A program made the position numbers and the translations under genes. From Pseudomonas sp. 102515 (lineage in GTDB: Bacteria > Pseudomonadota > Gammaproteobacteria > Pseudomonadales > Pseudomonadaceae): a stretch of 64,000 bases of DNA. Shown here one piece after another: positions 41,357 to 52,259 of this stretch; the stretch's first letter is position 1, and each line of letters begins with the position of its first letter. The notes under the pieces were generated by a model, which was given only the letters and a program-made list of their open reading frames with translations, did no database searches and was not told the DNA's origin. The stretch covers positions 1,116,001-1,180,000 of the forward strand of contig NZ_JAVHTY010000001.1 of assembly GCF_031085165.1 (NCBI RefSeq), in the 5' to 3' direction.

Positions 41357-42106
41357 ATGCCCGCCCTGCCCGCCCTGCCCGCCTCCGACCTGCCCGGCTG
41401 CTGCACGTCACCCGAGCCGCTGCTGCCTCTGGCGGTAGAGCTCGACTCCCTGGCCCTGCTGCACTGCCGCTTCGATCCCGCCCAGGTGAGCTTCGAGCGC
41501 GACGCCCTGCGCCTCGGCACCCTGCCGCCCGACAACATCCGTCGCGCCGTGGCCAAGCGCCAGGCCGAATACCTGGCCGGTCGTCTCTGCGCCCGCGAGG
41601 CCCTGCGCCAGCTGAGCGGTACTGCCGCCGTACCTGGCCATCGCACCGCGGACCGCGGCCCCGCCTGGCCTTCCGGCTGGGTCGGTGCCATCACCCATAG
41701 CCATGGCTGGGCGGCCGCCGTGGTGGGCAAGGCAGGGGACTACCTGGGCCTTGGCCTCGACGTGGAAACCCTGCTCGAACCGGACAAGGCCCTGCGCCTG
41801 GCCGAGCAGATCCTCACCCCGGTCGAACGGGAACGCCTGCAGCCGCTGGACGAAAGGCAACAAGCCTTTGCCATCACCCTGGCCTTTTCCGCCAAGGAGA
41901 GCCTGTTCAAGGCGCTGCATCCCCAGGTCGGGCAGATGTTCTTCTTCCAGGACGCCGAGATCCTGACCATGGATCCCAGCGGCACCTTCGATCTCCGGCT
42001 GCTGATCAAGCTGTCACCGCGCTGGTCCGCCGGGACCTCAGTGCGCGGTCACTTCCGCCTGGACGAAGAAGATCGCCTGTTGACGCTGGTCGCGCCTCGT
42101 CACTGA
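41357..42106 (+). CDS. pcpS: 4'-phosphopantetheinyl transferase (EntD/PcpS type)
   Basis: Transfers phosphopantetheine from CoA to acyl- and peptidyl-carrier proteins; in pseudomonads the single PcpS enzyme serves both fatty acid synthesis and siderophore synthetases. Motifs: GAITHSHGWAAAVV, Mg-binding GLGLDVETL and the catalytic FSAKESLFKALHP. Length 249, near the 242 of P. aeruginosa PcpS. The N-terminus is Pro/Leu-rich and the exact start is not backed by a clear ribosome site. Confidence 0.88.
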   Translation: MPALPALPASDLPGCCTSPEPLLPLAVELDSLALLHCRFDPAQVSFERDALRLGTLPPDNIRRAVAKRQAEYLAGRLCAREALRQLSGTAAVPGHRTADRGPAWPSGWVGAITHSHGWAAAVVGKAGDYLGLGLDVETLLEPDKALRLAEQILTPVERERLQPLDERQQAFAITLAFSAKESLFKALHPQVGQMFFFQDAEILTMDPSGTFDLRLLIKLSPRWSAGTSVRGHFRLDEEDRLLTLVAPRH

Positions 42107-42361
42107 GAGGCGACTCTCCATAGAGGAAGCGTTCTCCGGTCGATCAGGTGCGCAGACGCTCGCCGGGGCAGAACGTCGCAGCGGCCATCGAACGTTTTCT
42201 TATGGTGGAGAAGGTGCTCATAGCGAACCGGTATATCCGTTGCGGCTTTCGTCTCGCCAGCCCAGTCGCGTTGTACGTTATTTGACCACGCCGCTCTGAG
42301 CCCAGCCTCCACGCGCACTGGCCGGGTACCACCCCCAGGATACCCCCCAGTCCCGAACAGC

Positions 42362-42381
42362 TTATCCACGCCTTATCCACA
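42362..42381 (+). promoter_or_regulatory. Two tandem DnaA boxes upstream of nrdA
   Basis: TTATCCACG (42362-42370) and TTATCCACA (42373-42381), in direct orientation 11 bp apart, that is one helical turn. DnaA boxes control nrdAB in E. coli and are known upstream of Pseudomonas nrdA. They lie just ahead of the NrdR box pair. The 250 nt before them (42107-42361) show nothing I recognise. Confidence 0.75.
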
Positions 42382-42398
42382 GCCGGAAACGTGACAAA

Positions 42399-42446
42399 CG
42401 CGACATCTAGTGGCCCTTGCACCCCCGCACCACCATATATAGCAGT
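42399..42446 (+). promoter_or_regulatory. Pair of NrdR boxes upstream of nrdA
   Basis: Two 16-bp sites, 42399-42414 (CGCGACATCTAGTGGC) and 42431-42446 (CACCATATATAGCAGT), resemble the NrdR box ACACWATATATWGTGT. They start 32 bp apart, the three-turn spacing that NrdR needs. They should make nrdAB respond to the cellular dATP/ATP ratio. Confidence 0.72.
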
Positions 42447-42715
42447 TCGTCGGTATGACCCGGGACGGCGAAACACCCCTCTGTCAAGACTGTCTTCCCT
42501 AGCGAGGAGGGCTTATCCTGTTGCCCGAATCATGAATTTCCAGGGTCCCTGACCCCGAACGCCGGCTCCCTCGGGAATCGGTGCCGATACGGCTTTTCGT
42601 TGGAATCTTCATTGGTAATGGCGCGACAGGCAGTCGTCGCGCAGGCCCACGGCCAACACTCTTCCGGATCGCCGGCTCGCCGACGATCCCCTCTTTCCGA
42701 TCAAGGGAGTTCCGC

Positions 42716-45631
<2,916 letters not shown>

Positions 45632-45670
45632 CACCCCAAGCCCTCTCCCAGTAGAGGGCTGCTCTTTATC

Positions 45671-45704
45671 CCCTCTCCCTCCGGGAGAGGGTTAGGGTGA
45701 GGGC
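45671..45704. repeat. Extragenic palindromic repeat between nrdA and nrdB
   Basis: CCCTCTCCC (45671-45679), loop TCC, GGGAGAGGG (45683-45691), followed by TTAGGGTGAGGG. This is the CCCTCTCCC...GGGTGAGGG repeat found widely in proteobacterial intergenic DNA. A smaller hairpin, AGCCCTCTcccagtAGAGGGCT, precedes it. It could lower nrdB relative to nrdA or stabilise the nrdA message. Confidence 0.75.
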
Positions 45705-45747
45705 CCGCCGCCCCACCCCCACCGCACAGCCACCCAGGAGACACCCC

Positions 45748-46998
45748 ATGCTGAACTGGGAAGAATTCGACAAAGACGACGACACCGCCACCGCCAAGCC
45801 CGCGCAGGCCGCCGGCCAGCAGGCGCCTGCTCAGACCGAGCGTTTGGACTCCGAGGGCGACGCCCTGGTCCATGACGCCCGCGCCCTGTCCGCCGACGAT
45901 TCCGACGCCGTGGCTCGCGCCAAGGCCGCGCTGAACGAGCTGGACATCCAGGAAGGCCTGGACGACCTGGAAGGCTCCTCCGCGCGCGTGCACGTCGGCG
46001 ACAAGCAGATGATCAACGCCCGCGCCGACCTCAACCAACTCGTACCCTTCAAGTACGACTGGGCCTGGCAGAAGTATCTGGATGGTTGCGCCAACCACTG
46101 GATGCCCCAGGAAGTGAACATGAACGCCGACATCGCGACCTGGAAGAGTCCGGACGGCCTCACCGAGGACGAGCGCCGCATCGTCAAGCGCAACCTCGGC
46201 TTCTTCTCCACCGCCGACTCCCTGGTCGCCAACAACCTGGTGCTGGCCGTCTACCGCCTGATCACCAACCCCGAGTGCCGCCAGTACATCCTGCGCCAGG
46301 CCTTCGAAGAGGCGATCCACACCCACGCCTACCAGTACTGCATCGAGTCGCTGGGCATGGATGAAGGCGAGATCTTCAACATGTACCACGAGATCCCGAG
46401 CGTCGCGAAGAAGGCGAGCTGGGGCCTGAAGTACACCCGCTCCATCTCCGACCCCGAGTTCAAGACCGGCACCCCGGAGACCGATCGCCAGTTCCTCAAG
46501 AACCTGATCGCCTACTACTGCGTGCTGGAAGGCATCTTCTTCTACTGCGGCTTCACCCAGATCCTCTCCATGGGTCGCCGCAACAAGATGACCGGCACCG
46601 CCGAGCAGTTCCAGTACATCCTGCGTGACGAGTCCATGCACCTGAACTTCGGCATCGACATGATCAATCAGATCAAGATCGAGAACCCGCAGCTGTGGGA
46701 TGCCCAGATGAAGGACGAAGCCACCCAGATGATCCTCCAGGGCACCCAGCTGGAGATCGAATACGCCCGCGACACCATGCCCCGCGGCGTGCTGGGCATG
46801 AACGCGGCGATGATGGAGGACTACCTCAAGTTCATCGCCAACCGCCGCCTGACCCAGATCGGCCTCAAGGAAGAATACCCGGGTGCCACCAACCCCTTCC
46901 CCTGGATGAGCGAAATCATGGACCTCAAGAAGGAGAAGAACTTCTTCGAGACCCGCGTGATCGAGTACCAGACCGGTGGGGCGTTGAGCTGGGATTGA
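45748..46998 (+). CDS. nrdB: Ribonucleotide reductase class Ia, beta subunit NrdB
   Basis: Diiron/tyrosyl-radical subunit. Metal ligands are in the helices with [15 protein letters not shown] and [13 protein letters not shown]; the radical-transfer tail is at the C-terminus. A variable acidic N-terminus of about 80 residues ([15 protein letters not shown]) precedes the core, as in other Pseudomonas NrdB. Length 416. CCAGGAG lies 10 nt before the ATG. A hairpin follows the stop within 10 nt. Confidence 0.97.
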   Translation: MLNWEEFDKDDDTATAKPAQAAGQQAPAQTERLDSEGDALVHDARALSADDSDAVARAKAALNELDIQEGLDDLEGSSARVHVGDKQMINARADLNQLVPFKYDWAWQKYLDGCANHWMPQEVNMNADIATWKSPDGLTEDERRIVKRNLGFFSTADSLVANNLVLAVYRLITNPECRQYILRQAFEEAIHTHAYQYCIESLGMDEGEIFNMYHEIPSVAKKASWGLKYTRSISDPEFKTGTPETDRQFLKNLIAYYCVLEGIFFYCGFTQILSMGRRNKMTGTAEQFQYILRDESMHLNFGIDMINQIKIENPQLWDAQMKDEATQMILQGTQLEIEYARDTMPRGVLGMNAAMMEDYLKFIANRRLTQIGLKEEYPGATNPFPWMSEIMDLKKEKNFFETRVIEYQTGGALSWD

Positions 46999-47005
46999 TG
47001 TGAAC

Positions 47006-47027
47006 AGGCGACCTTCTAAGGTCGCCT
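47006..47027 (+). terminator. Hairpin after nrdB, possible broken terminator
   Basis: AGGCGACCTT (47006-47015), CT, AAGGTCGCCT (47018-47027): a perfect 10-bp stem 7 nt after the nrdB stop. It lacks the T run of a standard terminator; AT-rich foreign DNA starts immediately afterwards, as if the insertion had replaced the tail. Confidence 0.55.
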
Positions 47028-47050
47028 AGCCTAATAAGGGTATAGACGAA

Positions 47051-48118
47051 ATGGCATGGGCAACTCCAAATTACCGCCCCGAAGAAGTTAACTCGGCAGC
47101 AAGAAAATTGGCGACAATGGAGTTCCCGGTTACGGAAAGAGACAGCCTTCACAGCTTGGAAATCCTGAATAACTGGCGCTCATCTCATGCATATCCACTT
47201 AATACCTTTCAAATCACACTAAGAAATAAAGCCAGAAAAATCGAGCAAGAAGTAATTGTTGCCCAAAGATCGAAACGCCTTGAATCAATACACAAAAAAT
47301 TAGTTAGCAAGCCCACAATGAGAATGACTCAAATGCAGGACATCGCCGGGTGTCGTGCTATATTTGAGAATCTTAAAAACGTTTACAAGCTTGCAGCCGA
47401 ATACAAGAACAGCAGGTTCGATCACAAATTTAGAAATGAAAAGGATTATATAGAAAATCCGAAACCGGACGGATATCGTTGCTACCATTTGGTTTATGAG
47501 TACAGAGGCACTCGGACTGAAACACAACCTTATTCAGGACTTAGAGTAGAGGTTAAAATTCGCACTAAGCTTCAACATGCTTGGGCAACAGCAGTTGAGG
47601 CCGTTGGGATTTTTACTAAGCAAGCACTAAAGTCGAATCAAGGAAGCCAAGACTGGCTCCGTTTTTTTGCGTTAATGGGCTCTGCCATTGCAGCAATAGA
47701 GCGTACCCCTTCGGTTCCTGGAACCCCTAGCGAAAAGCAAGACCTCATAGATGAAATAAAATCTTTGGCGCAACAATTACACGTCAGAGAAATGCTTCAA
47801 GCATACAACGCGACAATAACAACACTGGGCTCAGCGAAGGATGAGAAATACTTCATCATTGAAATGAATCCCGAACATCATAAAGTAACAGTCAGAAGAT
47901 ACAAAGCAAAACAATCCGAAGAAGCAAACCGTGTTTATACAGAATTAGAAAGTAAAATCCCTGAAGACTCAGCAACTCAAGTAGTACTAGTATCAGTTGA
48001 AAACATTAACGCCTTGAAGCGCGCTTATCCAAACTATTTTTTGGATACCAACACATTCAGTCAGATTGTAGAAAGGGTTTTAAAAGGACGAATCCCAGAC
48101 CCCATAATAAACAAATAA
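47051..48118 (+). CDS. RelA/SpoT synthetase-domain protein (candidate toxSAS)
   Basis: A 355-residue protein of the small alarmone synthetase class. The nucleotidyl pyrophosphotransferase core spans about residues 60-200: RLESIHKKL, metal Asp D97 and R102 in MQDIAGCRAIF, the GYRCYH loop (Y142, H146), and catalytic E167 in RVEVKIRT with H176. There is no HD hydrolase domain and no TGS/ACT region. The C-terminal 150 residues (DEKYFIIEMNPEHHKV, INALKRAYPNYFLDTN) are an extra domain of unknown role. The gene is visibly AT-rich with different codon use from its neighbours, so acquired. Relatives are stand-alone genes in islands; some act as tRNA-modifying or (p)ppApp-making toxins, or, like CapRel, as phage-triggered toxin-antitoxin fusions. 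Which activity applies here is open. A weak AAGGGT precedes the ATG. Confidence 0.85.
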   Translation: MAWATPNYRPEEVNSAARKLATMEFPVTERDSLHSLEILNNWRSSHAYPLNTFQITLRNKARKIEQEVIVAQRSKRLESIHKKLVSKPTMRMTQMQDIAGCRAIFENLKNVYKLAAEYKNSRFDHKFRNEKDYIENPKPDGYRCYHLVYEYRGTRTETQPYSGLRVEVKIRTKLQHAWATAVEAVGIFTKQALKSNQGSQDWLRFFALMGSAIAAIERTPSVPGTPSEKQDLIDEIKSLAQQLHVREMLQAYNATITTLGSAKDEKYFIIEMNPEHHKVTVRRYKAKQSEEANRVYTELESKIPEDSATQVVLVSVENINALKRAYPNYFLDTNTFSQIVERVLKGRIPDPIINK

Positions 48119-48406
48119 ACCGAAACAGAAGACATTATTTCAGCCACACCCCAAAGACCGAAAGCAGCCGCAAAATCTTAGAAAACCCAAGCGACACTAT
48201 TAAATTTTAAACTGCCAAAACAATTAAGACCCGCAAGACTCATGAAGATAATAAAATATTGAAATCCATTTCAAGCTCTATAGAAAACATTCTCACCAAA
48301 CAAACCAGCTAATAATTAGCAATAGCTTTATTTGCGACAACAATACCATCCTTCAAACGTTGAGATTCGTTGTATCTCTAGGGTTGTAGTTACTCAAGGA
48401 CGAAAC
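48119..48406. other. AT-rich intergenic stretch, right part of the insertion
   Basis: About 290 nt of AT-rich DNA with stops in all frames and no gene, hairpin terminator or RNA that I can recognise. The composition changes back to GC-rich at the start of the next gene, so the right edge of the insert lies near 48330-48400. Confidence 0.6.
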
Positions 48407-49450
48407 ATGCCTCGCTGGACCGACCAACCCGCCACCGACACGGATGCCGTCTTCGATTTCATCCTCGAATTCTCCGGCACGTTCCTGCGGCGTCATGCTT
48501 CGTTGCTGGCAAAAGTGCTGCCTCCGACCCTGGGCTTCGGGATGTTCCTGGCCTATTTCGCCCGTAACCATTTCTATCCCAGCTTCGATCTCTTCCAGTT
48601 TTCGTCGCTGTTGCTGGCAGCTGCCTGCCTGGGCTTCCTGACCATAGGCGCCTTCGTTGCCGCACTCTTTCTGCCAGGTGCCTGGGTCTATTACCGCTTT
48701 ATCAATACGGCGGCGATCAAGGAAGACATCACCTACGCCCTGCCCTATCGCGGCGAGGGGCGCTTTCGCAAGATCATGCTGTTGATGGCGCTGGTGTTCT
48801 TCGTGCCCTATCTGCTGGCAGGATTCAGCGATGCGGCCATTCTCTTCGTCGATCCTGAGCTATTCGTTAGCGTTGCCTTGTTGGCGCCCATCCCCATCAC
48901 GCTGCTGGCAGGCATGGCCATTCAGGGGCTGTTCGACTTGCGCCGCTTCAGCTTCCTGAAGTTCGTCTGGGAGGCTTATCTGCCGACAATGGTCGTCGGC
49001 CTGTTCATCTTCTGGATGCTGGCGCAGGCCTATCCGCTGGTGAGCGATTGGCAGCCGCTGCTCAAGTGGGGCGCTCTGGCCATCGCGCCTTTCATCATCG
49101 CCTTCGTCACGACCATGACTTCCATGCTGTTCATCGCTGGCTGGAAGGCGGCGATGATGTTTTCGCTGTTCTTCGCCCTCTTCCTGGCCGGCTATAGCGG
49201 GGTGCTCACCACCCTGCCCGAAACGATGGTGAAGACGCTGGGCCTAGGTAATTACCAGGCCAAGGCCATCGTGCTGGATGCGTCCTACTGCGCCAAGGAG
49301 CAGGCCCGGGTGCTGCCTACCAATGGCCAGTGCGTGCTGCAGGACGTGCAAGTGGTGTGGTCGTTGGGTGAGGCCTTCGTGCTGCGCCTGGAGGATGGCG
49401 GCACGGCGCGGTTGCCGGCTACGGCGATTCGGGCGCTGGTGAAGCCCTAG
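48407..49450 (+). CDS. Membrane protein of unknown function
   Basis: A 347-residue protein with about eight hydrophobic helices in pairs (PTLGFGMFLAYFA, LLLAAACLGFLTIGAFVAAL, IMLLMALVFFVPYLLAGF, PTMVVGLFIFWMLAQAY, AMMFSLFFALFLAGYSGVL). The last 75 residues form a soluble domain with two Cys (DASYCAKEQ, NGQCVLQD) that ends in a small beta-rich fold. AAGGA lies 7 nt before the ATG. Base composition is like the core genome. I do not recognise the family. It lies between the AT-rich insert and the repeat cluster. Confidence 0.8.
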   Translation: MPRWTDQPATDTDAVFDFILEFSGTFLRRHASLLAKVLPPTLGFGMFLAYFARNHFYPSFDLFQFSSLLLAAACLGFLTIGAFVAALFLPGAWVYYRFINTAAIKEDITYALPYRGEGRFRKIMLLMALVFFVPYLLAGFSDAAILFVDPELFVSVALLAPIPITLLAGMAIQGLFDLRRFSFLKFVWEAYLPTMVVGLFIFWMLAQAYPLVSDWQPLLKWGALAIAPFIIAFVTTMTSMLFIAGWKAAMMFSLFFALFLAGYSGVLTTLPETMVKTLGLGNYQAKAIVLDASYCAKEQARVLPTNGQCVLQDVQVVWSLGEAFVLRLEDGGTARLPATAIRALVKP

Positions 49451-49549
49451 ACGAAGGCAGGTGTAACCTTCGCCGCAGTGAGAGTGAAGGCTTCAGCCAT
49501 CGGCCGGGCGCGGGCGAGAGCGTCCTGCGAGCGGCTTGAGTGGGCGTCG

Positions 49550-49615
49550 GGTGGACAACGCGCGGCTTGTCCATGCGGACTGGGCGTGGGTGGAAAAGGC
49601 TGCGCCGTTTTCCAC
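49550..49615. repeat. Repeat B followed by repeat A
   Basis: Repeat B, GGTGGACAACGCG...CTTGTCCATGCGG (49550-49578), is followed 11 nt later by repeat A, GTGGAAAAGGCTGCGCC plus GTTTTCCAC (49590-49615), then GCTACGG. Each is an imperfect hairpin. The same modules occur again at 52748-52882 and 53884-53914. The rest of the 270-nt gap 49451-49720 holds nothing else I recognise. Confidence 0.8.
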
Positions 49616-49720
49616 GCTACGGGAGAGCGTCGCCGTCAGTCGCCTAGCCAGTGCCGTTGCGGCGCGGGCGAGTTGTCGTGGGAGCTACCGCTGAAGGCGG
49701 CGCGGCACGGTGGCGCCGGA

Positions 49721-50146
49721 TCACTCTTTCCCTTTGCCGCCCTTGGCGTTCGGCTGGCTGGGGCCGGCCTTGACGAAGGCGAGGATGACGTCGCGCACGA
49801 CCTTGCGCTGTTCGTCGGGCAGGTTGAGGAAGGCCTCGATGGCGTCGCGCTCGGGGTAGTGCTCGGGTTTCTCCCAGTTGCCCCTTGGCTCGCGCACGTT
49901 CGCCACGGCCTGTTCGCCGTAGCGCAGGACCTGGGGTTCGACGTGCAGCCACTGGGCGAGGACCTGCAGCTTGTCCTGGGCGGGTATGGACTTGCCGCCC
50001 AGCCAGCGGGAGACCGCCTGGAAGGTCACGGAGCGCCCCCAGTAGCGGGAATTGAACTCGCGTTCCAACACCGCGGGCCGGTCAGGATAACCGGCCGCGA
50101 GCATGGCGGCGCGCAGGCGCTGGGCGAAGTCGAGTTTGTCGTTCAT
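49721..50146 (-). CDS. XRE-type transcriptional regulator (phage repressor-like)
   Basis: A 141-residue protein with an N-terminal helix-turn-helix (FAQRLRAAMLAAGY, then SVTFQAVSRWLGGKSIPAQD) and a helical C-terminal part (RDAIEAFLNLPDEQRKVVRD) ending in a Gly/Lys tail. No peptidase domain, so it is not a LexA-type repressor. A perfect inverted repeat, likely its operator, lies 4 nt before the ATG at 50146. A longer start at 50221 would put the operator inside the gene and lacks a ribosome site. It is divergent from a Bro-N gene, a common phage-derived pairing. Confidence 0.8.
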   Translation of the reverse strand: MNDKLDFAQRLRAAMLAAGYPDRPAVLEREFNSRYWGRSVTFQAVSRWLGGKSIPAQDKLQVLAQWLHVEPQVLRYGEQAVANVREPRGNWEKPEHYPERDAIEAFLNLPDEQRKVVRDVILAFVKAGPSQPNAKGGKGKE

Positions 50147-50149
50147 GGG

Positions 50150-50167
50150 GCGGACGTTAAAGTCCGC
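50150..50167. promoter_or_regulatory. Operator-like palindrome before the XRE regulator
   Basis: GCGGACGTTAAAGTCCGC: perfect 6-bp arms GCGGAC/GTCCGC with a 6-nt AT-rich centre, directly ahead of the regulator's ATG in the 170-nt divergent promoter region shared with the Bro-N gene. It fits an autoregulatory site. Confidence 0.5.
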
Positions 50168-50316
50168 TTCCAGCCTGGACTGAACATCCGATTGCGTAAA
50201 AATTGAAATTCGTGGTTTCATCCGGTTGGTAGGAGGACCATGAGGGTCCTGCGATGGGCAGCGGCCGCGCGGTGGCTGCCTTCCCAGCGACTGCGCCTAG
50301 ATATGGAGATCAGGGA

Positions 50317-50757
50317 ATGTCCACGCCCCATCTTTTGCATTTCGCAGGTCGTCCCCTGCGGGTCTATCAGTTCTTCGATGGGCAGCTGTGGTTCGATTGC
50401 CGTGATGTCGCCAAGCTGCTGGATTACCCGGACCCGCTGGAAGCCGTGCGCAGCCACTGCAATCACGACGGCGTGCACCAAGGCTCAGGCGAACGACCAA
50501 CCCTGCTGATCGATTTCCCCAATACCCTGCGCCTGCTGATCGGGAGCACCAGCGAGCGCGCCGGGCCGTTCGAGGACTGGCTCAGGCGTGACTGCCTGAA
50601 GCTGTTCCTCAGTCGCCTCGTGCAGCCCGGCGAAGGCCAGCTGCTGCTCGATGGCCAGCCGCTGAGCCGGCTGTGCTGGCGCGACCAGTACTGGGTGAGA
50701 CTCGCCGACGTCGCGGAGGCGATCGGACCGCGCTTGAGGCTCAGCCAGGGGTATTGA
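50317..50757 (+). CDS. Bro-N domain antirepressor-like protein
   Basis: A 146-residue protein with the BRO N-terminal DNA-binding fold known from phage antirepressors: LRVYQFFDGQLWFDCRDVAK, LLDYPDPLEAVRSHC, and a hydrophobic continuation LLIDFPNTLRLLIGSTSE. The end (YWVRLADVAEAIGPRLRLSQ) looks like a second, truncated copy of the same strand-helix unit. GGAG lies 8 nt before the ATG. It is divergent from the XRE regulator; together they look like a domesticated phage switch, with no other phage gene nearby. Confidence 0.82.
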   Translation: MSTPHLLHFAGRPLRVYQFFDGQLWFDCRDVAKLLDYPDPLEAVRSHCNHDGVHQGSGERPTLLIDFPNTLRLLIGSTSERAGPFEDWLRRDCLKLFLSRLVQPGEGQLLLDGQPLSRLCWRDQYWVRLADVAEAIGPRLRLSQGY

Positions 50758-51073
50758 GCAAAGCCCTCACCTCGCGGTTTGGGACCTCGGTCGGCGCTAC
50801 CGATCAGCCGGGCACGGGTATCGCCTCAGACGGCACATTCTCACTCGCGCCCTCAAGACGAGATAGGTCTGGCCGATAGCGTTCCAGCGGCTGCGCTTGC
50901 GGCCAAACCCTGGTGGCTGCTCGTGGGCATCTTAGCCTATCAGACGTCAGACAGGGCACCCGACCTCGGTAAACTGGTGGCCTGCGCCAGCTTTCTCCCT
51001 GTCCGCAGCGTGCTCGACGGCACATCGGACAGGTGCCGGTATTCGTTGCACGCTGCAAAGGTCTGCCTTGCCC
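50758..51073. other. Intergenic gap with no gene seen
   Basis: About 316 nt between the Bro-N gene and the diguanylate cyclase gene. Open frames on the plus strand run through it but have no ribosome site and no recognisable product. I see no terminator, repeat or RNA. Confidence 0.5.
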
Positions 51074-52207
51074 ATGGCCCTCGATGCTCCCACTCTCCTG
51101 ACCATCACCATCGCCCTGGCGGTGGCAGCGGCTGGCTATCTGGCCATCGAATGGCGCCCGGTGCGCGAGTCCGCGCTGCTCTACTGGAGCGGCGGTTTCG
51201 CCCTCATCGGCGTGGGCAGCCTGCTCGCCCTGTTGCGCAGCCAGGGGTTCCTGCTGGTGGGGATCTGGTTCGCCAACGGTCTGCTGGTCTTCGTCCATGG
51301 GCTGTTCCTCCTGGGTGTCGCGCGCTTCACCGGGCGCCGCCTGAGCCTGGGCTGGTGGGCCTTCGCGCTGATCTGGCTAGGGCTGTTGCTGCTGCCGAAC
51401 GAGCCCTGGTGGTCGAAGGTCATGCTGGTGGTGAATTCGCTGCTGGTCGGCACCCTGGCGGTACGGGCGGGGCTGCTGCTGCGGCGGCGCCATGCCGGCG
51501 AGCGCCAGTTGCGCCATGTGTTGCTGGGGCATGGGTCGTTCTATTTCACCAAGATGATTCCGCCGCTGATGCCTGGCGCCCTGCTCAACCTGGAGTCCTA
51601 TCGCGGGGCGATCATCCAGGTGTCCCTGGTGGAAGGGGTGATGGCGGTGATGCTGATCGCCCTGTCGATGACCGGCACGGTGCGCTATCGCCGCGAGCAG
51701 CGCATCGAGCGCCTGGCGGGCAGCGATCCGCTGACGGGGCTGCACAACCGGCGCGCCCTGGAAGCGGAAGCGCCCCACCTGCTCGGCAAGGCGATACCCG
51801 AGCGCCCGGGCGCGCTGCTGCTGATCGATCTGGACAACTTCAAGCTGGCCAACGACCTGCACGGCCACGCGGCGGGTGACGGCCTGCTGGTCGCCCTGAG
51901 TGAGCTGCTGCGTAGCGCCCTGCCCCGCCAGGCGCTGGCCGCGCGGCTGGGGGGTGATGAGTTCGTGGTGTTGCTGGGCGGCGCGAGCCAAGCCGAGGTG
52001 GTAGCCCTGGCGGACAGCCTGCGCGAGCGCTTCAGCCTGCTGGCCACCCAGCGCCTCGCCACGCCCGAGCGGGTCACCCTGAGCATCGGTGCGGTGCTGT
52101 TCGATCAGCCGCCGCGAAGCCTGGCGGACCTGCTGGCGCAGGGTGATCGGGCGCTGTACGAGGCCAAGCGCGGCGGACGCGATGGGGTGCGAATGAGTAA
52201 GGGCTGA
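51074..52207 (+). CDS. Diguanylate cyclase with membrane sensor
   Basis: Makes the second messenger cyclic-di-GMP from two GTP. The N-terminal ~200 residues contain six or seven hydrophobic helices (TLLTITIALAVAAAGYLAIE, LIWLGLLLLPNE, VSLVEGVMAVMLIALSMTG). The GGDEF domain follows, with DPLTGLHNRRALE, the metal Asp in LLIDLDNFKLAND and the intact active site RLGGDEFVVLLG. There is no RxxD inhibitory site at the expected place, so product inhibition is probably lacking. Length 377. No EAL domain. A candidate input to YcgR and AmrZ-controlled behaviour at a distance. Confidence 0.92.
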   Translation: MALDAPTLLTITIALAVAAAGYLAIEWRPVRESALLYWSGGFALIGVGSLLALLRSQGFLLVGIWFANGLLVFVHGLFLLGVARFTGRRLSLGWWAFALIWLGLLLLPNEPWWSKVMLVVNSLLVGTLAVRAGLLLRRRHAGERQLRHVLLGHGSFYFTKMIPPLMPGALLNLESYRGAIIQVSLVEGVMAVMLIALSMTGTVRYRREQRIERLAGSDPLTGLHNRRALEAEAPHLLGKAIPERPGALLLIDLDNFKLANDLHGHAAGDGLLVALSELLRSALPRQALAARLGGDEFVVLLGGASQAEVVALADSLRERFSLLATQRLATPERVTLSIGAVLFDQPPRSLADLLAQGDRALYEAKRGGRDGVRMSKG

Positions 52208-52259
52208 TGGGCGACGGGATGATCGCTTAGGCTTGAGCCATTACCTGAGCGGAGTCGCC

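Noticed and set aside
42100-42476. Minus-strand frames between the pcpS gene and nrdA
   Set aside because: They cross the DnaA and NrdR sites, lack ribosome sites and have no protein-like pattern.
47051-48118. Housekeeping relA or spoT
   Set aside because: Too short, no HD hydrolase, TGS or ACT domains, and foreign AT-rich composition; it is a small stand-alone synthetase-type protein.
50240-50509. An 89-codon frame with a perfect AGGAGG before its ATG
   Set aside because: The ribosome-site match is good, but the frame overlaps the Bro-N gene out of frame and its Cys/Arg-rich translation looks random; the Bro-N frame from 50317 has clear homology-type motifs.
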